The position numbers and the translations under genes are program-made. From contig JBEEKA010000054.1 in the NCBI GenBank assembly GCA_041168985.1, positions 1 to 22,261 on the forward strand: a DNA stretch of 22,261 nucleotides, read 5' to 3'. The DNA comes from ZC4RG30 sp041168985. GTDB lineage: Bacteria > Pseudomonadota > Gammaproteobacteria > Steroidobacterales > Steroidobacteraceae. Under the pieces are notes generated by a model. That model saw nothing but the letters and a program-made list of their open reading frames with translations. It made no database searches and had not been told where the DNA came from. Below are positions 6,826-13,260 of the stretch, piece after piece. Numbering within the stretch: position 1 is the first letter of the stretch; every line of letters begins with the position of its first letter.

Positions 6826-6832
6826 TCCTTGT
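6826..6832 (-). promoter_or_regulatory. Candidate CsrA site over the target 1 ribosome binding site
   Basis: In coding sense the sequence is ACAAGGA, ending 7 bases before the ATG at 6818. It serves as the Shine-Dalgarno (AAGGA) and equals the ACARGGA core of the CsrA/RsmA binding consensus. The csrA gene stops at 6841, immediately upstream. Binding here would block ribosome entry on target 1. This is inferred from sequence only. Confidence 0.5.
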
Positions 6833-6840
6833 GTGGAAAA

Positions 6841-7059
6841 TCAGTAGGGAATGTCGGCGTCGGTCAGAGCCGGGCCATTGCCGGACGAAGGGCTGCGCTC
6901 AGCCCGGATCCGCTCAGCGATTTCTTCGCGGTGCACCGTGGTGGAAGCCGGCGCGTTCACGCCGATTCGCACCTGGTTGCCCTTCACGCCGAGCACAGTC
7001 ACGGTGACGTCATCACCGATGACGATTGCCTCGCCAACGCGACGCGTGAGAATCAACAT
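6841..7059 (-). CDS. csrA: CsrA/RsmA-type RNA-binding translational regulator
   Basis: A 72-residue protein, full length for CsrA plus about 10 extra C-terminal residues. It opens MLILTRRVGE, continues VTVTVLGVKGNQVRIGVNAP and ends the core with VHREEI. The RNA-contacting residues of CsrA (L4, R6 and the R of VHREE) are all present. CsrA dimers bind GGA motifs in mRNA leaders and usually repress translation or alter stability. The ATG at 7059 overlaps the preceding gene by 7 bases (ATGTTGA). It sits between replication/recombination genes and DGR target 1, so it may control host mRNAs, phage mRNAs or both. The family call is very secure and the target is unknown. Confidence 0.96.
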   Translation of the reverse strand: MLILTRRVGEAIVIGDDVTVTVLGVKGNQVRIGVNAPASTTVHREEIAERIRAERSPSSGNGPALTDADIPY

Positions 7060-7325
7060 GCGCCCCTCGCTTTGGCGCGCTCAATGAGATTGCGCACGCC
7101 GTAGGATTTCGTCTTGCTTCCGCGAGCCATGAACAGCCCGGTGCCGGGCCAGAAATCGAAGTAACCGGCGACGACCAGGTGAGCGCCGTTGTTCTTCGAC
7201 TCGAAGGGAATGCCGGCCTCGGTGAGCAGGCGGGCAGAGTTCTCCCGGTTGCTGGCGCGCTTGGCCTGGCCCTGCTCCTTATGGGCGCGCCACATCTCCG
7301 AGTCGGTCATTTCTTCCGTGGACAT
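7053..7325 (-). CDS. Conserved small phage protein (90 aa)
   Basis: A 90-residue protein. The N-terminus is charged and helical, followed by NRENSARLLTEAGIPFESKN, then NGAHLVVAGYFDFWPGTGLF and GVRNLIERAK. The block NxGAHL-x-V ... DFWPGTG ... GVxxLI recurs, from memory, in a small hypothetical family of many phages. Its aspartate-rich core hints at a nucleotide- or nucleic-acid-related fold but no activity can be assigned. The ATG at 7325 overlaps the exonuclease stop by one base (TGATG). The longer open frame upstream to 7532 is the shadow of the exonuclease gene. Confidence 0.7.
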   Translation of the reverse strand: MSTEEMTDSEMWRAHKEQGQAKRASNRENSARLLTEAGIPFESKNNGAHLVVAGYFDFWPGTGLFMARGSKTKSYGVRNLIERAKARGAC

Positions 7326-7924
7326 CAGGCCGCATCCTTGATGGCGAACCAGACGGCCATGCAGGCCTGCACGTCGGCCATTGCGCTGTGAGCGTCGACC
7401 AGCGGCTGCCTGGTGAAGAACTGATAAGCCTCGCCAAGGTTCGCGGACTTGTACGGCGAGCGGATCCGGGCTGCGACCATCTTCGGAGTCGGTGGCAGTT
7501 TCAGGATCGGTGTCGCCAGGCGCTGCGTGCACTCGGCCGGGGATTCCTTCCAGGTGTCAGGGCTCACCGTGTACGGATGGCGCATCAGGCCGATGCGCAT
7601 GATCCGTGCATCGAATTGCTCGTTGTGGGCAACGCGTACGCTGCTGTTGCGCCACAGCTCCATGAAGGCCGCGATCGCGAGTGCTTCCGGAATTCCCTCA
7701 TCGAGCGCGCGCTCAGTCGTGATTCCGTGGATCTGCGCGACTTCGGCCGGAATCTCCCAGCCTGCGGGCCGGATGATGACGTCGATGCTCGACAGCACTT
7801 TGCGGGTGTCGACATCGACTAGGCACGCGCCCAGCTGCACGATATGCGGCTGGCGCGGATCCTCGCTGGGCTCGCTGAACAGCGGCAGGCCGGTGGTCTC
7901 GGTGTCGTAGACGAGCGCCTTCAT
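7325..7924 (-). CDS. DnaQ-like DEDDh 3'-5' exonuclease
   Basis: A 199-residue protein with the three exonuclease motifs of the DEDDh RNase H-like family: DTETTG (D7, E9), HNEQFD (D105) and HSAMADVQA (H179, D184). Such enzymes remove nucleotides from 3' ends, as in proofreading or single-strand trimming. There is no attached polymerase domain. Start and end overlap neighbours (ATGA with the SMC-like gene, TGATG with the next). It sits beside an SMC/Rad50-like ATPase, a probable annealing protein and a YqaJ exonuclease, so it likely serves phage DNA recombination or repair. Confidence 0.92.
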   Translation of the reverse strand: MKALVYDTETTGLPLFSEPSEDPRQPHIVQLGACLVDVDTRKVLSSIDVIIRPAGWEIPAEVAQIHGITTERALDEGIPEALAIAAFMELWRNSSVRVAHNEQFDARIMRIGLMRHPYTVSPDTWKESPAECTQRLATPILKLPPTPKMVAARIRSPYKSANLGEAYQFFTRQPLVDAHSAMADVQACMAVWFAIKDAA

Positions 7925-9234
7925 GCCGCAGCTCCGGCTTCGGACGCTTTGACCGAACGTATCGCGCCATCCTCAATGAGGATGCCGGTCTCGCCCTTGC
8001 TGTCGACGATCTCCGCCCACACCTGGAGGTCATTGGCTTCCGCGAACTCGGCGACGAGCTTCAATGAGTCCGCATCCAGCAGCGAGCCATCACGGACACG
8101 TATGACGCGCAGTTCGGGGTTCATCGCCGCCGCGATAGCGATTGATGCGCGCAGCTGCTCTGCGTCGCTGCCTTGGTTGAACGGTACGCCGTTTAGCAGG
8201 ATCTCGCCGTCCCCGAAGCTGATGCCGGGCACGGGAATGTTCGCCGCCGCGATGGCTTCGATCTTTCCAGCCTGGCGCTGATCGATGCGGACGGTGATCT
8301 CGTCGGCCTGCTTCTCCAGGTCGACGGCACGCGCGATATGGTCGGCCTTCGTCTGTGCCAGCTTCGCGGTCTCGTTAGCGCGACGAGCTGCGTCTATTCG
8401 GCCGCGAATCGCTGTGGTATCCACTGGATCCGGCAGCGGCTCGGCGTTGGCGATCTTCTCCTGCAGCTCCAAGGCCTCGGCGCGCTTGGTTTCTGCCCGG
8501 TTCTTCAGTTCCTCGACTTCCTCGAGCAGTGTGGCGACGCGCGCATCAAGCGCATCAGCCTCCTTGCCTTTCGTCGCGACGAGCTCCACGGCGTTCGCGC
8601 GGTTCTGCTGGCGGCGCTGCAGGTCGATGTTTGTCTCGCCAGCCTGTTCCAGTTCAGCCACAAGGGCTGATTCGTCAACAGCCTCGAAGGGACCCGCGCT
8701 CGGCAACACGATCTGCCCGGCAGCAGAGCGTGCATCTTTTGCCCGGCGGTTGATGTCGCGCCGCGCCTCCATGTCGCCCTCGTGCTGGCGCTGCAGCTTG
8801 TCGAAGTCCACACCGGGGACCAGCTGCTTCAGCTGGTCGAACTGTCCTTTCGCGGGTATCCGCGTGAACTCCAGCGGGTCAAATGAGAGGGCGCCCACCA
8901 GCTTATCGAGCATCGTCTGCGGACTGCCGTACCTCGCGCCGTCGGCCGCGGTCACCGACAGGCTGGTGGTCACGGTGCCGTCCGAGCCATTCTTGAAGAC
9001 GCGCAGGATCTTCAGCTCGCCGAGATCCATGCTGATGCGCGCTTCCTCGGCGCCGGCGCGGACGGGCTTGATGGGTGCCGCAGCCTTGCCACCGAGCGCT
9101 GCCCAGATCGCGTCGAGCACCGAGGTCTTGCCCTGGCCATTGCGGCCGCGGATCTCGACGAGCGAACGATCCGGCTTGATGTTCACGGCGACCAGCCGCT
9201 TGAAGTTCTCAACCTGCAGACCGATGATTTTCAT
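7921..9234 (-). CDS. SMC/Rad50/RecF-like AAA ATPase
   Basis: A 437-residue protein. It begins IIGLQVENFKRL, the usual start of RecF/Rad50/SMC-type ATPases, with Walker A GRNGQGKTS at about 30-38. A heptad-rich coiled coil spans about 185-320 (EEVEELKNRAETKRAEALELQ). The C-terminal part holds a compact ABC-like signature region (FNQGSDAEQLRASIAIA) and a Walker B-like segment. At under 450 residues it is short for SMC. Phage proteins of this type commonly sit with exonuclease and annealing genes and act on DNA ends. AGGAG precedes the ATG. Confidence 0.85.
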   Translation of the reverse strand: MKIIGLQVENFKRLVAVNIKPDRSLVEIRGRNGQGKTSVLDAIWAALGGKAAAPIKPVRAGAEEARISMDLGELKILRVFKNGSDGTVTTSLSVTAADGARYGSPQTMLDKLVGALSFDPLEFTRIPAKGQFDQLKQLVPGVDFDKLQRQHEGDMEARRDINRRAKDARSAAGQIVLPSAGPFEAVDESALVAELEQAGETNIDLQRRQQNRANAVELVATKGKEADALDARVATLLEEVEELKNRAETKRAEALELQEKIANAEPLPDPVDTTAIRGRIDAARRANETAKLAQTKADHIARAVDLEKQADEITVRIDQRQAGKIEAIAAANIPVPGISFGDGEILLNGVPFNQGSDAEQLRASIAIAAAMNPELRVIRVRDGSLLDADSLKLVAEFAEANDLQVWAEIVDSKGETGILIEDGAIRSVKASEAGAAA

Positions 9235-9263
9235 GTTGTGTACTCCTGTAGTGCGAGCGCTGG

Positions 9264-10331
9264 TTACAGCTGGCTCAGCGCGGCCTTGCGGTCGGTGTAG
9301 GCGCCGTCGAGTTCGACGGGCAGCTCGCGGTTGCTGAGCCGGAAGTCATCGACGACCGACTTCCACGCCTTTTCGAGGGACTCCGGTGTCTTCGCGGCCT
9401 TGATCAGGCCCTGCGCACCTTTCACGTCGTACATCGCGATGTAGTCGCTATCGGCGACTGCGGCCGGTGATTCCTTGCCAGAGGCGGCGCCCGCGCCAGG
9501 ACTTGCTGCTGTGCCAGCGGCGCCGAGTGCAGTCTTCGCGGCGTCGGCACGTGAGGTTGTCGCGCCCGCCTGTGCCGTAGCTTCCTTCGGCGCAAAGGCC
9601 TCCTCGACGGTGAGCTCGCCTTCCTTCACGGCATTGGCCAGGCCGCGCAACGTCGTCAGGTGGTCGAGCGAGATGTCCTCGATGCCCGCCACGCCCAGCG
9701 TCGCGAGGATCCGCTCCTGGGTGGCGCCGAGCTTCTGGAAGTGCTGCAGCGCTTCGCTGCGGCGGTTGGCGAGCGTCTTCGAATCGCCGGCGACGGTCTT
9801 GCGCGCAGCGTCGTAGATGTCGTTCCAGAACGCCTTCGGAACGCCTTTGAACACTGCATTACGCAGCGCTATCGAGCACGCCGCATTCGCGGTGACCGAG
9901 ATCATGTCCGCGGAGAAGCGACGACCCTCGCGGTTGGTGATGCGCCGGCGCACCTCATAGGTGATGGCCGAGTTGCGCTCCAGATCATGGAACACGCCCT
10001 GTGCCACGACGAACTCGCGACCTTCCTCGATGACGCGTGCGCCGGCGCGGCAGTTGCCCCATGCGCTGACGACGATCTCGGCCAGGCGGGCGCTTGGTCC
10101 TTCGATCATTTTCGTGACGCCGCCCTCTTTGCGGGGCAGGGCATAGATGCACTCATCGGCGATCTGCTCGGTCAGCGTCGCCATCTCGAGGCACTGCGCA
10201 CGGAATTTCTTGAGGCTGCGCGGGTATGCGTGGGCGGTTGCGATCTGCTGGCTGATCTCGGCGTTGCTGACCATCGAAACCATCGACTGGTCGCCGGTCA
10301 TTTCGCGGACGTTTTCTTCTGCTGCGGACAT
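9264..10331 (-). CDS. Probable phage recombination (annealing-type) protein
   Basis: A 355-residue protein. The conserved core is EMATLTEQIADECIYALPR, GPSARLAEIVVSAWGNC, GVFHDLERNSAITYEVRRRI and VTANAACSIALRNAVFKGVP. I recognise this as a common uncharacterised phage family and cannot give it a firm fold. Its position directly after a YqaJ exonuclease and before an SMC-like ATPase is where single-strand annealing proteins (RecT/Erf class) normally sit, so that role is an inference from context. An alanine/serine/glycine-rich linker (about 255-300) precedes a short C-terminal domain, a layout shared with many annealing proteins. AAGGAA precedes the ATG. Confidence 0.6.
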   Translation of the reverse strand: MSAAEENVREMTGDQSMVSMVSNAEISQQIATAHAYPRSLKKFRAQCLEMATLTEQIADECIYALPRKEGGVTKMIEGPSARLAEIVVSAWGNCRAGARVIEEGREFVVAQGVFHDLERNSAITYEVRRRITNREGRRFSADMISVTANAACSIALRNAVFKGVPKAFWNDIYDAARKTVAGDSKTLANRRSEALQHFQKLGATQERILATLGVAGIEDISLDHLTTLRGLANAVKEGELTVEEAFAPKEATAQAGATTSRADAAKTALGAAGTAASPGAGAASGKESPAAVADSDYIAMYDVKGAQGLIKAAKTPESLEKAWKSVVDDFRLSNRELPVELDGAYTDRKAALSQL

Positions 10332-10349
10332 GTGGTGTTCCTTCGTTGA

Positions 10350-11264
10350 TTACTTGACGAGAAAGCGCCGGCTGCCCGGGCGCTCGAATTCGAACTGGCT
10401 GTAGATGGCGGGATGCGCGGCGCGCAACTTGTCGGCGTTCAGAACGCGGGATGGCTTCGCCTGTTTCCAGGTGATCAGCGTCTTGCCTCCACCTGGTGGA
10501 ATCAGCACGCCGTGCTCGCCCATGAAGGCCTTCACCTTCAGTTCCAGGGCGTCGATGTCCGCTTCGATGCCTTTCGCGCGCATCCGCTTGTCCTGCAGCT
10601 CGGCCACCGCGGCGGCGATGTCGGTTGAGGCCATGAGCTCGCCGGCGGAATCGCTCGGCCAGCGCAGCTTCACGTCATCGATGCTCACCGGATCAGGGGC
10701 GACGCGCGCCTCGACGCACTGCCAGAACAGGCGCTCGCCGTCTGTCAGTTTGGCGATGACCTCGTCGTTGCGGCGAACCCGGTACAGGCGAAACTGGCGG
10801 TTCAGAACGATCAGCGGCATGTAGACCAGGTCTGCGGCTGTGCACGCCATGTTGTGCTGCGCCTGCAGGTAGTACTGCATCGGCACTGCATCGTCCTCGT
10901 ACTCGTCGCCCCATTCGGCGGGGTCGGCGAAACCCGCGCTCTTCGCCTCGATGGGCACGCCATCGCTCGCGACACCGTCGAGCGTCACCCAGCGTGTCGG
11001 CCAGGACGGATCCACGACCTGCTCCTGCCGGCGGCTGACGGACAGGCCGGTGCGCTTTGTGAAATGCGCCAGCACCACTGGCTCCAGCGCGTTGCCCATG
11101 GCAATCGGCAGCGCTTCGGCATCGAAGTCGCTCTTCGACTGGCCAGTCTTTTCCAGCCAGAGCTCGTAGGGCGTCTGCCACTTCGACAGGCCGACAGCCG
11201 CAGCGGCATCGGACGCGCCGAGACCTTGGTTGCGGGGAATGGGTTGAGCGAGTACGGCACTCAT
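10350..11264 (-). CDS. YqaJ-type viral recombinase exonuclease
   Basis: A 304-residue protein of the YqaJ family (lambda-exonuclease fold, PD-(D/E)XK). It shows GASDAAAAVGLSKW (about 16-29), GNALEPVV (E61), LDG then VPIEAKS (D96, E106, K108, the catalytic core) and QYYLQAQHNM (about 130-139). The enzyme degrades one strand of double-stranded DNA from an end and supplies single strands to an annealing protein. The C-terminal third, with a helical segment and PPGGGKTLITWK, is the usual accessory tail of phage members. The ATG overlaps the previous stop as ATGA. Confidence 0.92.
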   Translation of the reverse strand: MSAVLAQPIPRNQGLGASDAAAAVGLSKWQTPYELWLEKTGQSKSDFDAEALPIAMGNALEPVVLAHFTKRTGLSVSRRQEQVVDPSWPTRWVTLDGVASDGVPIEAKSAGFADPAEWGDEYEDDAVPMQYYLQAQHNMACTAADLVYMPLIVLNRQFRLYRVRRNDEVIAKLTDGERLFWQCVEARVAPDPVSIDDVKLRWPSDSAGELMASTDIAAAVAELQDKRMRAKGIEADIDALELKVKAFMGEHGVLIPPGGGKTLITWKQAKPSRVLNADKLRAAHPAIYSQFEFERPGSRRFLVK

Positions 11265-11461
11265 GCGCGTGTCTCCAGGAGAGATTCGGGGTGGTAGCGG
11301 CCATCGGCCTTGCGCTGCTCGAGGTTCGCGCGCACGCGGCGCTCGAATTCGAATTGCAGGAGCTGGTCTGCCTGCTCTTGGGCGATCGCGGCGCCGCGCG
11401 CCAACTGCTCGCCGGTGCGCAGGTCGCGGGACATCTGCACGATCCGGAGCTGCGACTTCAT
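11261..11461 (-). CDS. Small helical phage protein (66 aa)
   Basis: A 66-residue protein rich in charged and glutamine residues, predicted to be a long helix (EQLARGAAIAQEQADQLLQF, then EFERRVRANLEQRKADG). No family is recognised. The ATG at 11461 overlaps the preceding stop as ATGA, and its end overlaps the exonuclease ATG in the same way. A longer frame to 11494 would only add residues overlapping the neighbour. It may be a structural or regulatory partner of the recombination genes, but nothing in the sequence shows it. Confidence 0.6.
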   Translation of the reverse strand: MKSQLRIVQMSRDLRTGEQLARGAAIAQEQADQLLQFEFERRVRANLEQRKADGRYHPESLLETRA

Positions 11462-11727
11462 GCTGTCCGCCGCTGCGCGTTGCGGCGCGCGCACTGCAGC
11501 TGCACCTGCAGCGCCAGCAGTTCGATGTGGTGGCTCCCTGTGATCTCGCGGCGCGAGGTCGCGCGTTGCAGGGCCTCGATCAGCTCGTTGGTCACCGGGA
11601 CTTTGGTGTGCGGCACCTCGAGGAACGCGTCATCGTTGAGCGCATCCGCGCGATCGGCGTCGTAGTCAGACCGTTTCCAGTCGTAGCTAGCGACGTCCTC
11701 CGGCATGAGGCGATCGAGGGAGGTCAT
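11458..11727 (-). CDS. Small hypothetical phage protein (89 aa)
   Basis: An 89-residue protein. The first half is acidic and polar (PEDVASYDWKRSDYDADRAD) and the second half is helical and basic (ELIEALQRATSRREITGSHH, then a leucine/glutamine helix ending RRNAQRRTA). No family is recognised, and there is no signal peptide or membrane segment. The start overlaps the preceding stop as ATGA and the end overlaps the next gene as ATGA. Translational coupling is the main support for it being a real gene. Confidence 0.6.
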   Translation of the reverse strand: MTSLDRLMPEDVASYDWKRSDYDADRADALNDDAFLEVPHTKVPVTNELIEALQRATSRREITGSHHIELLALQVQLQCARRNAQRRTA

Positions 11728-11921
11728 GCGGCCTCCATCGCCCGGGCTTCGGCGAGCGCGGCCTGCGCGCTGTACCAGCGCAGACGTGCGATGCGCACAT
11801 AGCGTTCAGCCCGGTTGGTGGCGTGCTGCAGGATGCGGCCGGCCTCGAGGATCTCGCGCACCAGGTGGGCGTCGCGCTGATCCACGGTGGTAACCACGGT
11901 CGGCGTCAGCTGCGTGTTCAC
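11724..11921 (-). CDS. Small hypothetical phage protein (65 aa)
   Basis: A 65-residue protein starting at a GTG that overlaps the target 2 stop as GTGA. After a short polar start it is helical and arginine/alanine rich (RDAHLVREILEAGRILQHA, then ERYVRIARLRWYSAQAAL). No family is recognised. A longer open frame reaching to 12056 would run through VR2 in another frame and was rejected. Because its start overlaps the stop of the diversified gene, its translation is probably coupled to that of target 2. Confidence 0.6.
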   Translation of the reverse strand: MNTQLTPTVVTTVDQRDAHLVREILEAGRILQHATNRAERYVRIARLRWYSAQAALAEARAMEAA

Positions 11922-12394
11922 GCGGCCTCCGGTACCAAAGACCCAGTGATCTGACCGGGGCGGCACGGCAGAGCCGAGCAGAGATTGCTCTGGCGAAGGC
12001 GGCAGACATTGCCGACGTAGAGGTAGACCGCGACCGCGTAGCCGCGCGGGGCGCATTCAGTGCTGGTCCAGATCCACTGCCATGGATCGTCGATCGTGAA
12101 GAACTCCGGATCCAGGCACGGGCCGTAGCGATCGAAGTCCTGCAGGTGGTTAAAGAACTCGCGCGCATCGACGGAGCGCACAGCCTTGGCGCCGCACAGG
12201 TCCTGCTCAGCGCAGGCCTTGTTGGCGAGCGTGAAGTCACCGCGGATGGGCAGGATGCGCCGCGCCACGGTGAGCTCGATGGCGGGGATGTAGACCCCGG
12301 ACCACTCGGCTGCGGTGCTCGGCAGCAGCAGGCCAGTGTCGGAAACCTTGATGAAGCGCGGCTGGGTGGCTGCGGCAGGGGACGTGTTCGGCAT
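11918..12394 (-). CDS. DGR target protein 2 (remote), DUF1566/C-type-lectin-like
   Basis: A 158-residue protein and the first gene of the leftward operon. The N-terminal part includes GVYIPAIELTV. The shared DUF1566 blocks follow: DFTLANKACAEQDLCGAKAV (about 53-72), PCLDPEFFTIDDPWQWIWTST (about 92-112), then the variable part from APRG at 115 to LPCRPG. Residues changed from the template are V121, Y124, Y126, V127, C131, L133, R134, L138 and C139. Outside the VR it is only distantly similar to target 1, so the two share a fold rather than being a recent duplication. The ATG has GGAG six bases upstream. There is no export signal. Its position suggests early expression, and its ligand is unknown. 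Confidence 0.9.
   Translation of the reverse strand: MPNTSPAAATQPRFIKVSDTGLLLPSTAAEWSGVYIPAIELTVARRILPIRGDFTLANKACAEQDLCGAKAVRSVDAREFFNHLQDFDRYGPCLDPEFFTIDDPWQWIWTSTECAPRGYAVAVYLYVGNVCRLRQSNLCSALPCRPGQITGSLVPEAA
11954..12052 (-). repeat. DGR variable repeat 2 (VR2), remote
   Basis: The 3' part of target gene 2 aligns with TR 5747-5845 at a constant offset of 6207. Twelve differences lie at TR positions 5772, 5775, 5787, 5790, 5791, 5796, 5797, 5808, 5809, 5812, 5818 and 5827, all adenines in coding sense. The adenine-free anchor is intact, and CAGATC follows it as in VR1. Five altered sites are shared with VR1 (5787, 5791, 5797, 5809, 5827). Confidence 0.97.
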
Positions 12395-12398
12395 CGCT

Positions 12399-12429
12399 CT
12401 CTCCAGTGGTTCGGTGAACCGGTGGAGAG
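12399..12429 (-). promoter_or_regulatory. Leader hairpin that can pair the target 2 Shine-Dalgarno
   Basis: In coding sense, CTCTCC (12429-12424) can pair with GGAGAG (12404-12399), and inside it GGTTC pairs with GAACC around an ACC loop. GGAGAG is the ribosome binding site of the ATG at 12394. The outer 5' arm lies very close to the predicted transcription start and may not be fully transcribed. The inner 5-bp hairpin would remain in any case. Confidence 0.4.
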
Positions 12430-12431
12430 GG

Positions 12432-12460
12432 AGTATCGATTTAGCCTATAAACGTGTCAA
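12432..12460 (-). promoter_or_regulatory. Leftward early promoter
   Basis: On the minus strand there is a perfect TTGACA -35 (12460-12455), a 17-base spacer and a GATACT -10 (12437-12432, four of six consensus positions). It lies 38 bases upstream of target gene 2 and is covered by two operator-like sites. It should drive the whole leftward operon, including the DGR. Confidence 0.75.
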
Positions 12461-12469
12461 TAGGCTAAA
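12440..12469. promoter_or_regulatory. Paired operator sites (inverted repeat) over the leftward promoter
   Basis: TTTAGCCTAT (12440-12449) and ATAGGCTAAA (12460-12469) form a perfect 10-base inverted repeat with a 10-base spacer. Each arm contains the odd palindrome TAG-C-CTA. One arm touches the -35 hexamer and the other lies in the spacer, so a bound repressor would exclude RNA polymerase. Related sites occur at 13219-13225 and 13243-13249. Confidence 0.7.
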
Positions 12470-12489
12470 CCGATATTTTGTGACGTAGG

Positions 12490-12699
12490 TTATTTCGGGC
12501 GCCGCGTAGCAAAGCCCTCGATCAGCCACGCTGTGGTAAATCCGACGGCCGCAACGAATGCGGCCGCCCCCAACATTGCCCCCGCCTCGTCGAGGTTTCG
12601 TCGCAACTCCGCCGCCGCAACACAAAGACAGGTAACCGTCCCGATTACCGTCAGTGCGCGAATAAGTGAAATCAGCCTCCGGAATCCTTCCGAGACCAT
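12490..12699 (-). CDS. Small two-TM membrane protein downstream of the repressor
   Basis: A 69-residue protein with two hydrophobic segments, about residues 13-30 (LIRALTVIGTVTCLCVAAA) and 39-60 (GAMLGAAAFVAAVGFTTAWL), joined by a short charged loop (ELRRNLDEA) and ending in a basic tail. It lies downstream of the repressor on the same strand and upstream of the leftward promoter, where lysogeny-expressed genes such as lambda rex are found. AAGG lies about 14 bases before the ATG, further than usual. No family is recognised. Superinfection exclusion is a possible role inferred only from position and topology. Confidence 0.5.
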   Translation of the reverse strand: MVSEGFRRLISLIRALTVIGTVTCLCVAAAELRRNLDEAGAMLGAAAFVAAVGFTTAWLIEGFATRRPK

Positions 12700-12803
12700 G
12701 CGTGTTATTTGCCCCTTCCAAGAGCCATGGATTTCCCCATTTTGACGAAGATCAGACGTCTTCTCCTAGCAACCTCAGAATTTCCTGATGGGTGAGAGTT
12801 CGG

Positions 12804-13187
12804 CTAAAGATGGGCTCCGACGGACGAGCCGGAACCGTCTTCGCCTTCGTCGACGCGTGTTTCGGCGTATGCCACAACTCGCGCTCGACCTAATTCGTCC
12901 AGCCGGGGCCACAGTGTCCAGAGGGCCTGCGCGTCCTTGTCCACCGGCGGAACATGCTTGGGGCCGCGCTCAGTGAGCAGCCATTCAACTGCGACTCCCA
13001 GTTTTTCTGCCAATTCCGTGACAGCGCCCATCTCCGGAAAGCGGCCTGGTTGACCCCATTCGGCAGCGGAAGGCTGCTTCTTGCCGACCAGAGCTGCCAC
13101 CTTCGCTTGCGTCGCCTTGTCCTTGTATCGCTCCCGATAGGCCTCTAGAGCTCTGTCCAGGAACGTTCTCTTCACCGTTTTCCGCAT
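12804..13187 (-). CDS. XRE-type helix-turn-helix repressor (CI-like)
   Basis: A 127-residue protein. The N-terminal helix-turn-helix spans about residues 15-60: KATQAKVAALVGKKQPSAAE, then AVTELAEKLGVAVEWLLTER. The VEWLLTER ending is typical of phage XRE repressors. The C-terminal half is short and charged, with no LexA/S24 peptidase motif, so induction by RecA-driven self-cleavage is not indicated. It is divergent from the Cro-like gene, with operator-like TAGCCTA sites between them and at the leftward promoter. The ATG at 13187 was chosen because the frame upstream (to 13262) reads through the operator region and would overlap the divergent start. Confidence 0.82.
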   Translation of the reverse strand: MRKTVKRTFLDRALEAYRERYKDKATQAKVAALVGKKQPSAAEWGQPGRFPEMGAVTELAEKLGVAVEWLLTERGPKHVPPVDKDAQALWTLWPRLDELGRARVVAYAETRVDEGEDGSGSSVGAHL

Positions 13188-13217
13188 GCCAGCAGCGTGC
13201 CGCAAACGAAAATCGGG

Positions 13218-13253
13218 ATAACCTATTGCCAAGATATCGGAATAGCCTATAGT
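13218..13253 (+). promoter_or_regulatory. Rightward promoter with two operator-like sites
   Basis: TTGCCA (-35, 13226-13231), a 16-base spacer and TATAGT (-10, 13248-13253). ATAACCTATT (13218-13227) overlaps the -35 and AATAGCCTAT (13241-13250) overlaps the -10, both resembling the sites at the leftward promoter. The expected transcription start lies at or within a base or two of the ATG at 13261, so the message may be leaderless. Confidence 0.65.
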
Positions 13254-13260
13254 TCGGCGC

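Noticed and set aside
8285..9337. Plus-strand frame of 350 codons opposite the SMC-like ATPase
   Set aside because: Serine/alanine/arginine-rich shadow of a gene with a clear Walker A motif and coiled coil.
5747..12052. The three 98-base repeats as insertion-sequence ends or recombined duplicates
   Set aside because: There is no transposase or target duplication, and adenine-only differences with RT and Avd fit a DGR precisely.
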